Source: Hymenobacter norwichensis DSM 15439 (GTDB lineage: Bacteria; Bacteroidota; Bacteroidia; Cytophagales; Hymenobacteraceae). From it: a DNA stretch of 64,000 nucleotides. The DNA is taken from NCBI RefSeq assembly GCF_000420705.1, contig NZ_ATVL01000009.1:558001-622000 (forward strand), given 5' to 3'. Below are positions 32,380 through 40,297 of the stretch, piece by piece (positions within the stretch are counted from its first letter, which is position 1; every line of letters starts with the position of its first letter). The translations under genes and the position numbers were made by a program. The notes under the pieces were generated by a model. It worked only from the letters and a program-made list of their open reading frames with translations. It did not search any database and was not told the origin of the DNA.

Positions 32380-33713
32380 TCAGATGCGCCGGGCCGTGCG
32401 CTTGTAGATGTCTACCAACTCCTGCTCATCAATGCCCAGGTAGCGGTTAAAACTTTTTTCGGTGGTGTGGCCAGTGGCCAGCATCACCTGCCGCTGGGGC
32501 ACGCCCTGGTAGATCTTGAGGGTGGCAAAGGTCTTGCGGCCGATGCGCGAGGTCACGTGCAGGCGCGTAATGCCCGCCAGGTGCGTGACGTGCAGCATAT
32601 ACTCGTCGATGGTGGGTAGCGTGGGCAGGCAGGTGGGTAGGGCCTGGGGCGCGTACTTGGCCACTAGGCTCACGGGCTTGAATACTTGGTCGTCCAAAAA
32701 CGGAATCAAGCACAGCCCGCCGGTCTTGCCGGCGTGAATGCGCACGAAGCCGTTCTGAATGTGCGCGGGGGACATCTTGTCTGCGTCGGAAATGCGCAAG
32801 CCCAGGTAGCAGCACTGCAGCATCTTGTCGCGGGCCAGCTCGATGCGCTGCAAGTGATCCTCCACCTGCAGGGCCGGGCGCCCGCGGGGGTTGCTGCTCA
32901 CGATGGGCGGGAAGTGCTCGGCCACGTAGGCGCGCACCGCGGGCGTCGAGGCCCTGACCGCCGCCCAGGCTTGCAACTCGGCGGCCGTCAGGGCCTCGAC
33001 GCCCACGTAGACTTCCGGCGTAGCGAAGCGGTGGAATTTATTGGTGACCGGCAAATCGTGCTCCTCGCACCAGTACAGGAAGTTTTTCAGGTACTTGATG
33101 TTGCCGCTGAAGGTGTTCACCTTCTTGCCGAGCACCGTGAGCGAGTAGTCCTGGTACTTGGCGTAAAAGGTGGCGTTCATCGACTGGAACGTGAGCGGGT
33201 ACTTGTAGCACTGCTCGAATTCGGCCAGTTCCGCGCGCAGGTGTTGCAGGTGCCGGATATAGTTGCGGCTCAACGGCTTGCCCGAGCGCAACGATACCTT
33301 AGTGGTTTGATACGCCAACCAGTCGTCCAAGTGCTCGAGTAAGGTGCGCGGTAGCGTGGCCACGGCCGGTAGTTCGGGCAGTTCCTCGGCCGGGATGCCC
33401 TTGACCTCGGCCTCCAGGCGCAGGAGGCGCACCCGGATTTCATCCGCTTTTCATCCCACCGTTCCCTGGCCCGTTTGGCGTCCTGGTGGGCGTCCACAGC
33501 GGCGCGTGTCCACCGGTCGAGGATGAGGTTGATGATATCGGCAAAGGTGCCGGGCTTATCCTTGACGCGGCCGAGCTTGTCGTTCCGGTCGGCCGGCCGG
33601 CAACTTTCGCTGGTGCCCAGGCGCAGGTTGTCCCAGCGGAAAATCATGCGAATCGGGACCGTGCCCTTCTTGGCCGACAAACGCTCCAGGCGCAGCTCAC
33701 GGGTTACTTCCAT
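32380..33713 (-). pseudogene. Phage-type tyrosine integrase, frameshifted
   Basis: The N-terminal part reads from ATG 33711-33713 (MEVTRELRLERLSAKKGTVP) to about 33450. The rest continues in another frame (from RLLRLEAEVKGIPAEELP) to the stop at 32380. The switch lies at a short A run (T run 33448-33451 on plus), so a one-base indel explains it; GTG at 33432 could restart translation. The SAM-like core domain is followed by the catalytic domain with GLRISDADK (Arg), SRIGRKTFATL where the usual HxxR box reads RxxR, ATGHTTEKSFNRYLGI (His and Tyr). The frameshift plus a missing His suggests an inactive enzyme. Sequencing error could explain the frameshift, not the substitution. Confidence 0.8.
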
Positions 33714-33760
33714 CAGGTAGAGTGAGGTAGACCCGTAAAACTAGCACCCGAGCGGCAAGT

Positions 33761-34293
33761 TTACTCTTTCACGAATTTGGTGGTGCGGCCACTGATCTGG
33801 TCGCGCAGCAGGTAGAGGCCAGCGGACAGGGCTTGCACGTCCAGGGGCTGAGCGGAGAGCTGGCCGGTGCGCACCACCTGGCCGAGCTGGTTGAGCAGCT
33901 GGTAGGGCGTGCCCAGCGGGCCGCGCAACGTGAGCTGGGTGCTGGTGGGGTTAGGGTAAGCCGAGAGAGCCGAGCGAGTAGTGGCGGTTTTGGTGCCGAG
34001 CGGGGTGGCGGCTAGTTTGACGATCCAGTAATCGACGGTAGTTGCCACTCCTTGATTGTTGACAGGTCCCTTATTAGCCTGGGTTTTGTCGCCGCTGATT
34101 CCGGAGAAGGACTGGCCTGCTAGAATGTAGCCCCCGTCGCTGGTTTGCTGTATAATAGAGAAGCTGTCATGGTTGCTGCCCCCGAAGGTCTTGTCCCAGA
34201 GCTTAGTAGGCGTAGGGGTTTGGGCACTGGCCTGGGGGCGGCGCTGAGCAGGCCGCCGGCAGTTAAGAAAAGAGCGGATAAAAGTGCGCGCAT
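33761..34293 (-). pseudogene. Remnant of a T9SS-secreted repeat protein
   Basis: ATG at 34291-34293 starts a good signal peptide (MRALLSALFLTAGGLLSAA). A C run near 34235 then shifts the frame, after which ASAQTPTPTKLWDKTFGGSN begins one copy of the Bacteroidota repeat with TSDGGYILAGQSFSGISGDK and DYWIVKL. It closes with a type IX sorting domain: SAYPNPTSTQLTL, then LDVQALSAGLYLLRDQ and a final Lys-Glu. Normal members carry many such repeats, so this looks like an internal deletion plus a frameshift. If the indel were an error, it would be a very short secreted protein with one repeat. Confidence 0.7.
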
Positions 34294-34404
34294 AGACTAG
34301 AAGAGCAAGAAAAGGTCGGCTAAAGATAGCACTGGCCGCTGCTACAGCGAACGGCGCTTGAGCAGGTAGTGGTAGTTATTGCCAGTACTATTGGGCAGCA
34401 CTTC

Positions 34405-34665
34405 TCAGCCTTGGGCGTAGAGGAAGTTTAGGACGGCCGCGTGGTCTTCGAAACGACGATCCTGCCCGTTTTCCTCCAACACTTTGCTTTTAGGATTGGG
34501 CGTGGTGCCGTTGGATAAGATAAGAAACCAGCCGCCTGTTCCTCGAAACACGGTTGCTGCGCCATACATAGGCTGCGCAGTGGCGGGGGCGGGGGCTTGC
34601 TGGGCCTGGGCGGCGGGCAGCGCCGCGCTGGTACACAAAATGAGAAGGAGGAGGAGATACTTCAT
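34405..34665 (-). CDS. Small exported protein of unknown function (86 residues)
   Basis: Starts at ATG 34663-34665 with a strong signal peptide (KYLLLLLILCTSAALPAAQA). The mature part has a Pro/Ala stretch, then YGAATVFRGTGGWFLILSNG and a charged C-terminus (RRFEDHAAVLNFLYAQG). The open frame extends upstream without a leader. I do not recognise a family. It lies in the element between two other exported-protein genes on the same strand. Confidence 0.6.
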   Translation of the reverse strand: MKYLLLLLILCTSAALPAAQAQQAPAPATAQPMYGAATVFRGTGGWFLILSNGTTPNPKSKVLEENGQDRRFEDHAAVLNFLYAQG

Positions 34666-34737
34666 AAAGTAAGTTAAGTTGAATACTTCAGCTGCTTTGT
34701 CGCTCAGCCGCATTAGGTAGAACCAAAGGCGCAGGCC

Positions 34738-35145
34738 TTAACGGGAATAAATATCTTCCGCTTCTGCATACGGCATACCCGCAGGTACCCCAAATGGCTT
34801 GAAGCGCAAGGCGAGCTTGCGCGCGGTCAATTCGGTGATCAAGGCGGTTGTACGGCCCAGGGAGAAGCTGTTGTTTTGTCGATCAATCAGGTAGCTGCCC
34901 AATAAAGAATTATCGCGCACACTGCGGTAATACAACGAATCTTTGGTGAAGAGCAGGTAGTAATCCTTCGGTAAGGGCATGGACGTTTGGCCGGTCGGGT
35001 TGCCGGCGGCATCGAAGTGATACTCGATACTGGTTTCGGGTGTCCAGCGGCCTTCCAAGGTGGGTTCCGGTTCCGGCTCGTTGTTCCTACAACTGCCCAG
35101 CCCCACGGCCAGGCTCAACAGCACTACTAGATACTTGGGGGACAT
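34738..35145 (-). CDS. Lipoprotein of unknown function (135 residues)
   Basis: ATG at 35143-35145; the leader KYLVVLLSLAVGLGSC ends in a lipobox with Cys19, so it should be lipid-anchored. The Glu/Pro spacer (EPEPEPTLEGRW) leads to a domain with GRWTPETSIEYHF and LLFTKDSLYYRSV that resembles small beta-barrel, lipocalin-like lipoproteins of Bacteroidota. The family is not certain. It lies 72 bases upstream of the small exported protein, same strand. Confidence 0.7.
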   Translation of the reverse strand: MSPKYLVVLLSLAVGLGSCRNNEPEPEPTLEGRWTPETSIEYHFDAAGNPTGQTSMPLPKDYYLLFTKDSLYYRSVRDNSLLGSYLIDRQNNSFSLGRTTALITELTARKLALRFKPFGVPAGMPYAEAEDIYSR

Positions 35146-35230
35146 AGCAATACGGGTTAAAGTGACACAAACCGGCTCGCCCCGGCGGCAGCCGCCCCGG
35201 CCACGAGAGCGGGTACGCTACAAGGGAATG

Positions 35231-35434
35231 CTATACGGCTTGAGCCTCTTCCATGAGGTGGAGAATCTGTTCGTGGCTTTCTTCCACCACGTGACGAGTG
35301 GTCGTCAAGGCAAGCACTAGGGTCGCGTAGGACTTGCCCTCAATCGTTATAGACTCAATAGCGCTAATGGCGCTCAAGGGAAGCGTAAACTTTCTATCAG
35401 TTCCTTGGTGCGTGAGCGAGATAAAGCCAGGCAT
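35231..35434 (-). CDS. Small hypothetical protein (67 residues)
   Basis: Starts at ATG 35432-35434 (MPGFISLTHQGTDRKFTLPL) and continues AISAIESITIEGKSYATLVL to an acidic helix EESHEQILHLMEEAQAV. Soluble, with a beta-rich front and one helix. Its strand and spacing match the neighbouring small genes. A longer upstream frame exists but overlaps the next gene. Family unknown. Confidence 0.5.
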   Translation of the reverse strand: MPGFISLTHQGTDRKFTLPLSAISAIESITIEGKSYATLVLALTTTRHVVEESHEQILHLMEEAQAV

Positions 35435-35535
35435 GAAAAACGACTTAGGGGCACTACGGTAGTAACAAAAGTTCGGCCGGTTACACCTCGCTCGCCGCAC
35501 CGTCAGCCGCGGGGCGGGCTTGCAGGCCCCGGGTA

Positions 35536-35874
35536 TCAAGCCTCTGGGTGCGCAATGGAGTAGTCCGTCAGGGCATCCTCGATGGCCGCCCGTAGTGCGG
35601 CGGTGAGGGCGCGCCACTGGGCGCAGCCCGTTGTGTCGGTGCTCGTTGGTTCGGACAGGCTCTGGGCCTGCTGCTCCAGCAGGGTCAGGTTTTGCAGCAG
35701 CCGGTACTTTTGGTCGCTGGAGAGGTCGTCGGGGTAGAGGGTGCGCAGGTTGGTGATGGTCGTCGCCAGTTGGGCGCGTAGCGTTTGCCGCTCGGCGGGC
35801 GTGTAGCAGGTAGTGGTCAGGGGTTTGAGTTGCGTGAGGGTTTGCCGCAACTTGGTGAGCAGGACGTGTGACAT
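35536..35874 (-). CDS. Small helical protein, tandem paralogue 1 of 3
   Basis: The 112-residue all-helical protein starts LLTKLRQTLTQLKPLTTTCY, then LRAQLATTITNLRTLYPDD. A closing segment W-R-A-L-T-A-ALRAAIEDAL lies near residue 88. It shares the pattern LLxxLRxTLxxL, TxxY, LRxQLxxTIxxL and a late Trp with the two genes at 35990 and 36371. ATG at 35872-35874. No known family was recognised, and there is no signal or membrane segment. Confidence 0.65.
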   Translation of the reverse strand: MSHVLLTKLRQTLTQLKPLTTTCYTPAERQTLRAQLATTITNLRTLYPDDLSSDQKYRLLQNLTLLEQQAQSLSEPTSTDTTGCAQWRALTAALRAAIEDALTDYSIAHPEA

Positions 35875-35989
35875 GGACGTGCGGGGTTAGGGGAAAGGGA
35901 GCAGTCCATGCGGCGCCAAGGCAGAGAAGGCTTGTTTTCTAGCGGTGCAGTAAGCGTGAGTAGAGCGGTGGTAAGGTATACTTAAGCGG

Positions 35990-36307
35990 TTACTTGAGCA
36001 AAGCCAAGGCTTCGGTAATGACTTTTTGCAGCGAGCCATGCACTGCCTGCCAGGTGGCCAGCGGCACGGCCACCGGGGCTACCAGCGTGAGCTGCAGAAA
36101 CTGCTGCTCCAGGGGCAGGAGCACGGCAATGAACGCGCGCCGCTCGTCCGTATCCATTCCGTCCGGATAAACAGCGTGCAGGGTTTTGATGGTGGCGCTG
36201 AGCTGCTGGCGCAGGGTGTGCTGCGCCAGCAGGGAGTAGAACGTGGTGTTCTGCGTGTCCAAACTGGTGAGCGTGTCGCGGAGCTGGCCTAGCAGGAGAA
36301 TAGACAT
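35990..36307 (-). CDS. Small helical protein, tandem paralogue 2 of 3
   Basis: At 105 residues from ATG 36305-36307 it reads MSILLLGQLRDTLTSLDTQN, then LRQQLSATIKTLHAVYPDG and TWQAVHGSLQKVITEALALL. It is clearly homologous to the neighbours: LLLGQLR and QLSATI are identical to paralogue 3. An upstream TTG would add four residues. The spacing of about 115 bases from paralogue 1 suggests tandem duplication with divergence. Function unknown. Confidence 0.65.
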   Translation of the reverse strand: MSILLLGQLRDTLTSLDTQNTTFYSLLAQHTLRQQLSATIKTLHAVYPDGMDTDERRAFIAVLLPLEQQFLQLTLVAPVAVPLATWQAVHGSLQKVITEALALLK

Positions 36308-36370
36308 GACATCGGGCAAGCGTTAGGGCCTCAAGGTAGGAGTTTTATGTTTTGCGTGAGCGGAGCAATT

Positions 36371-36694
36371 TCATACCCGGGGAATGTCAGTAAAGCTCGC
36401 TTCGATGGTGGTGATGAGCGTTTGGTGGAGAGTACGCCACATGGCAGCCGGCACGGTGCTGCCAGGCGTGAAGGCCATGAACTCGTGCTGAAGCATCTTA
36501 AGGGAGCGTAGCCGCTGGTGGCGTTTGGCGAATGTAGCGCGCAGAGGGGAGTAGAAGTCGTCTAGCTGGGTGATGGTGGCCGAGAGCTGGTCACGCAGTA
36601 GTTTTTGGGCCTCGGTACCATACTGGGCAGTCGGCAGGGTGTGCAGCTTGTCCAGCGTGTAGCGTAGCTGGCCGAGCAGGAGGGCGTAAGGCAT
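36371..36694 (-). CDS. Small helical protein, tandem paralogue 3 of 3
   Basis: At 107 residues from ATG 36692-36694 it begins MPYALLLGQLRYTLDKLHTL and continues LRDQLSATITQLDDFYSPLR, with MWRTLHQTLITTIEASF near the end. It is the closest relative of paralogue 2. The open frame reaches 36898, but that stretch reads as non-coding low-complexity sequence and lacks family resemblance. A stress, phage or regulatory role cannot be judged from sequence. Confidence 0.65.
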   Translation of the reverse strand: MPYALLLGQLRYTLDKLHTLPTAQYGTEAQKLLRDQLSATITQLDDFYSPLRATFAKRHQRLRSLKMLQHEFMAFTPGSTVPAAMWRTLHQTLITTIEASFTDIPRV

Positions 36695-37026
36695 AAGGTG
36701 GTGGGGCAGTGGAACTGGTTGTGCCTTGCCCGCCGCAACGCCGGCCTCAGCAGAGGGGGTACGGTAGGCTCTGAACAGGAAGAACATAGTGCTGGCGGGC
36801 AGTAGCAGAACGGCCCGGCCGCACCCGATAGCACCGCTACGCTCGGGCGTACCACCCGGTACGGGGAGCTTAACGGTTAAGGGGGTAACGGCAAGCAAAG
36901 GGGATAGGTTGGTGTTCGCCGCCCCGCAGGTGCCCGGCCGTTAAGGGACAAGATGAAATCCGCGAAATCGACCTCACCGACTGCCGCCGCGAGTTCGGCG
37001 TGCTCCTGCCAAAAGCCGCCTAGCGT
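36695..37026 (+). other. Gap with a truncated reading frame at 36889-37023
   Basis: This 332-base stretch precedes the gene at 37027. From 36889 to the TAG at 37021-37023 a frame without any start codon reads like the end of a real protein (EIREIDLTDCRREFGVLLPK, then AA). The stop lies four bases before the next ATG, as in an operon. It may be a remnant of a phage or cargo gene cut at its 5' end. Confidence 0.25.
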
Positions 37027-37413
37027 ATGGAAAGGCCCCGTTTGCCCGGCCCCCGTGATCTAGGCCCCGTCGTGGCCACGCTCCTGCGCGAGCTGGGCTT
37101 CATGGTCTGGGAGCAGGCCACCGCCAGCCTCACGCTCGTCACCGGCACCTGGACCGGCCTGACGGGCGAGCAGTTCAGCTTTCAGTACGCCCACCACCAC
37201 CCCAGTGCCGGTCCGCTTTGCTGGGCCGCCTGCAACATGGGCGCGCTCTGGCCGGGGGCTGCCACCCCCGCCGTGTGCTTTGCCAGCACCCAGGTGCGCC
37301 GCCTGCGCGAGGTGCGCCTGCTGCTGCTCGGCAACCACCACTTCGCCCAGGCCCGCGCCGCCTACCTGCTGGCCTTCACTACCACCACTATACCGGCTGC
37401 CTTATGCGAATGA
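37027..37413 (+). CDS. Hypothetical protein (128 residues)
   Basis: ATG at 37027. The sequence is GC-rich and Ala/Leu-rich (LGPVVATLLRELGFMVWEQA), with a Thr/Gly stretch (LTLVTGTWTGLTGEQF), a His cluster (YAHHHPS) and Cys residues in CWAACNMGAL. No signal peptide or clear membrane helix. It overlaps the end of the minus-strand gene at 37402 by 12 bases. I do not recognise a family. The stop-free reading could partly reflect high GC. Confidence 0.45.
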   Translation: MERPRLPGPRDLGPVVATLLRELGFMVWEQATASLTLVTGTWTGLTGEQFSFQYAHHHPSAGPLCWAACNMGALWPGAATPAVCFASTQVRRLREVRLLLLGNHHFAQARAAYLLAFTTTTIPAALCE

Positions 37414-37719
37414 ATGCTGCTTTTTGGTACAGGCCGCTACTCGCTCAAGGATGCTCAGCGCCTGCTCGGTATCCACATACTGCGCGCTGGCGCTGGGCGT
37501 GGGAAAGGCCACCGGCTGCCTCAGGGCTTTCTGGGCCGCATAGAACTGGTCTTGCAGCGCGTGAGAGCAGAGGGAAAGCTGGGCAAACGGCAAGTCGTCG
37601 TAGTGCCGCAGCAATTCGCGCCGGATGGCATAGAGCACGGAGAGACCATTCTCGGGAGAGGCAGCACTTGCTTCCAACTCCTCGCGCAGCTGGAGCAGGC
37701 GCAAGTATAGATTTTTCAT
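37402..37719 (-). CDS. Small helical hypothetical protein (105 residues)
   Basis: ATG at 37717-37719 (MKNLYLRLLQLREELEASAA). It continues LSVLYAIRRELLRHYDDLPF and LQDQFYAAQKALRQPVAFP and ends in a Lys/Gln-rich tail. All-helical and about the size of the three paralogues at 35.5-36.7 kb, but only vaguely similar (LLxLRxEL at the front), so I do not group it with them. Convergent overlap with the gene at 37027. Confidence 0.5.
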   Translation of the reverse strand: MKNLYLRLLQLREELEASAASPENGLSVLYAIRRELLRHYDDLPFAQLSLCSHALQDQFYAAQKALRQPVAFPTPSASAQYVDTEQALSILERVAACTKKQHSFA

Positions 37720-37829
37720 GTGGGTACATAGGTGAACCCCCGCATACGGCCGGCCTTCTCGGCCGGTTACCGCCCGCGGCTGCTTATGCGCCCGCCCCGC
37801 CTTCTATTTCCGCCTAACCCTTCGATTGT

Positions 37830-38702
37830 ATGTAAGCCTCCGACCTCGCCATCGCCGGCTTTATCCACGAGAATTTCCAGGTGATCCTGCAGCACCTGCA
37901 GGCGCTCCAGCAGGGGCGGCCCGCCGCTGGCTCCGACATGCCCCGCCTGCTAAGCATCGAGCAGGTGATAGAAGAGCTGGAAGTGAGCCGCAGCACCGTG
38001 CAGCGCTGGCTCAAGAAAGGCAAGCCCGGCCGCCACGGCACCACCATCGTGCTGCAGGCCTACTGGTTCACCACCGCCAAGCCGCGCATTCCCATCGCGG
38101 AGATTGGCTTGAACCTGGTGTCGGAGATATCGAGCAACCCGAAAAACACCGCGGCCTTCCCGGCGCCGTTCAACGGCATCTACCTGTTGGCCACTAATGC
38201 GCTGTCGGTGGTGCGGGCGGGCGTGGCCACGGCCAAGGTCACCGGCTTCCGAGAAGGAGGCAGCACTGGTACCAGCGCCGGCAAGGGCTCGCTGGATCTG
38301 AACCGCATGCAGGTGGCGCCCGACGGCAAGCTGCTCGACCAGGACGGGTTTGCCGTGGCCGGCGTCGTGCACGAAAACGAGTACGTGATTCCCGAGTGGA
38401 TGCGGGCCGACCCCAAGGTGGTGCAAGTGGAGTTCTGGTTGGAGGAAAAGCGCCTGCGGGGTTACGCCCAGGGCGGTGCCACCAGTGAGGGTGGCAGCCA
38501 GGCTTCGCCAGTCAAGGACGTGGCTGTGTTCCAGGGCAACGTGGCCACGCCGTTGGAGCAACCCATTGCCGTGCAACAGCAGCAAAACGAACGGATAGAT
38601 ACCTGGGCACGCGAGTTCTGGGTGGTGAACCAGCTGCATGACTTCGACCAGGACTATGGTACCTATAAGAAGGTGAACAACCAGAGCGGCATTTCAGGTT
38701 GA
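37830..38702 (+). CDS. Chimeric gene: helix-turn-helix front fused to a phage tape-measure tail
   Basis: Residues from MPRLLSIEQVIEELEVSRST to VQRWLKKGKPGRHGTT form a helix-turn-helix of the excisionase/MerR-like type and then run into a wing (WFTTAKPRIPIAEIG). From about 38125 the sequence changes to the C-terminus of a phage tail tape-measure protein: AGVATAKVTGFREGGSTGTS, then FAVAGVVHENEYVIPEWMRA, where VVHxxEYVIPxWM is characteristic. The in-frame ATG at 37830 is followed at once by TAA (37833-37835), so translation must start at GTG 37881 or ATG 37938 (255 codons). Likely a recombination product and possibly inactive. Confidence 0.6.
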
Positions 38703-38708
38703 GAAGGG

Positions 38709-38809
38709 TGTTCGAATTACCTACTGAAAAATACCCCCGAAAAACCGCGTTTTCAGGGGCATTTTCGGGGGTGCCAAAAGTGTTCGAATTAGAAACTCTA
38801 ATTCGAACA
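38709..38809. repeat. TGTTCGAATTA repeat cluster with nested hairpins
   Basis: TGTTCGAATTA occurs at 38709-38719 and 38781-38791. The second copy, extended to TGTTCGAATTAG (38781-38792), is repeated inverted at 38798-38809, a perfect 12-bp stem with a 5-base loop. Between the two direct copies is another perfect inverted repeat ACCCCCGAAAA (38733-38743) with TTTTCGGGGGT (38762-38772). The cluster follows the chimeric gene and precedes an AT-richer barrel gene, so it may mark a junction or a recombination site. Confidence 0.6.
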
Positions 38810-38857
38810 GCCAGGGTTGCTCAGACTATAACTCTTTAGGCTCTGTAAGCAGTGTGT

Positions 38858-39562
38858 CTACTCTTCACTACCTATGTTGAATAAATAAGCAAGTGACAAG
38901 TGTAGAACGCGGCTGTATTGCTTATTATCAAATGTGCCTTCCTTTGGTAGGATATTCGTCAACCCAAAGCCATATCCTAATTGCGCTTGAATAGGCCCGG
39001 CTTTATAGCCAAGTCCTACGTTCGCTCCTGCATTGACCCGTCGAAAATACACAGCTCTTGGATCGGAACCCTCTTTGGTAACGAACTCAACGTCGCTCCC
39101 TCTTTTATAAGTGTAATTAGGGGTACTAGAGAAGGAGCGTTCTTCCTGATACTTCCCGTTCAGACCATACTCAATATAAGGCCCAGCAAATAGTTGCAAT
39201 CCTTGCTTATCACCTGTCGTGTAGACAAAGTTGAGAGGCACTTCTATATAATTGAGTTTTGCAGAACCTACAAACGTAGTCTTATACTGGCCAATATTCA
39301 GCACATAATCTATGTCATACCCTTTCTGCGAGTACAGAATAGCGGGCTGAATAGCAAAATGTCCAAATTCAGCACTGAACTGCACGCCAGCCTGCGCGCC
39401 CACTCTCATCTTGGTTTTGAATTCGTCGTCTGATTCACAATCCAATATGGCTTTAGCACCGTTAACTCCTAGACGTGGTCCGAAACTAAACTGCGCTTTA
39501 GCAGCTACGCTCATCATTGAGCATAATAGGCCGGCTAATACAATGCCTTTGACTTTATTCAT
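38858..39562 (-). CDS. Outer-membrane beta-barrel protein (PorT-like)
   Basis: The 234-residue protein has a signal peptide (VKGIVLAGLLCSMMSVAAKA) and then SFGPRLGVNGAKA, typical of the outer-membrane beta-barrel (PorT/OmpW-like) group in Bacteroidota. Alternating strands follow (LNYIEVPLNFVYTTGDKQG, LQLFAGPYIEYGLNGKY), ending LHLSLAYLFNIGSEE. Base composition is visibly more AT-rich than in neighbours, with codons such as ATA and TTA, so it probably came from another genome. ATG at 39560-39562. Role unknown; such barrels are common cargo. Confidence 0.8.
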   Translation of the reverse strand: MNKVKGIVLAGLLCSMMSVAAKAQFSFGPRLGVNGAKAILDCESDDEFKTKMRVGAQAGVQFSAEFGHFAIQPAILYSQKGYDIDYVLNIGQYKTTFVGSAKLNYIEVPLNFVYTTGDKQGLQLFAGPYIEYGLNGKYQEERSFSSTPNYTYKRGSDVEFVTKEGSDPRAVYFRRVNAGANVGLGYKAGPIQAQLGYGFGLTNILPKEGTFDNKQYSRVLHLSLAYLFNIGSEE

Positions 39563-39690
39563 GGGTGCAGGAAACTAGTGTATGCTTTTAATTTAAAAGA
39601 ATCCTGTAAAAGTATAAAGGTGGATTCTAAATACTAGATAGGACATTCTTTAAGTCGCCATATGATTTATTTTATACCGTATCTTTAAGT

Positions 39691-40297
39691 ATGCGAGTAC
39701 CCCTTTATGCCCGGGTGTCGACGGCCGACAAAGATCAGGATCCGGAAAACCAACTTCAGGTGCTACGTCGGGAGGCTGAGCGGGCCGGTGACACCATCTC
39801 AAAGAATACGTCGACGAGGACTCGGGCCGCAAGTCCAGCCGCAAAGCCTTCCAGCAGCTACTAGCCGACGCCGGCAAGCGCCGCTTCGAGATGGTGCGGG
39901 TCTGAGTCGCTTCAGCCGCGAAGGTATCGAGAAGGTGTTTGAGCACACGTCTATTTTGGAGCAGTGCGGCGTGAGTTTCTGGAGCTACTCCGAACCCATG
40001 CTCAACACAGCCGGCCCGATGAAGGATTTTATGAAGGCCGTGCTCAGCTGGGCGGCTGGCTACTACAGTGAGCGGCTCAGCGAAAACGTGAAGCAAGGAC
40101 TACACCGCAAGAAGGCGCAGGCCGCGCTGAAGGGAGAAGAGCACGTACACGGTCCTCGGGCATTGGCCCCGGCCGTGGTGGAGGAAATTCGCGCCTTGCA
40201 GCAAGATGGGCTAAGCGTGCGCAAGATTAGCGCTGCCACGGGTGTGCCGGTGGGCACTGTACACAAGTACCTAATTAAGTCATTGACGGTAGCATAG
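39691..40297 (+). pseudogene. Serine recombinase (resolvase/invertase type), frameshifted twice
   Basis: ATG at 39691 starts MRVPLYARVSTADKDQDPEN with the catalytic Ser in ARVST. The frame is lost near 39796-39802 (after ERAGDTI). The middle, KEYVDEDSGRKSSRKAFQQL, reads in a second frame to about 39895. The final part, LSRFSREGIEKVFEHTSIL, reads in a third frame through KGEEHVHGPRALAPAVVEEI and a C-terminal helix-turn-helix (LSVRKISAATGVPVGTVHKY) to the stop at 40295-40297. Two separate lesions make a functional product unlikely. Its 3' end overlaps the convergent STAS-like gene by 23 bases. Confidence 0.8.

Noticed and set aside
37414..37817. Plus-strand frames antisense to the gene at 37402
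   Set aside because: The minus-strand frame has a better start and helix-like composition; the plus frames look like GC-driven shadows.
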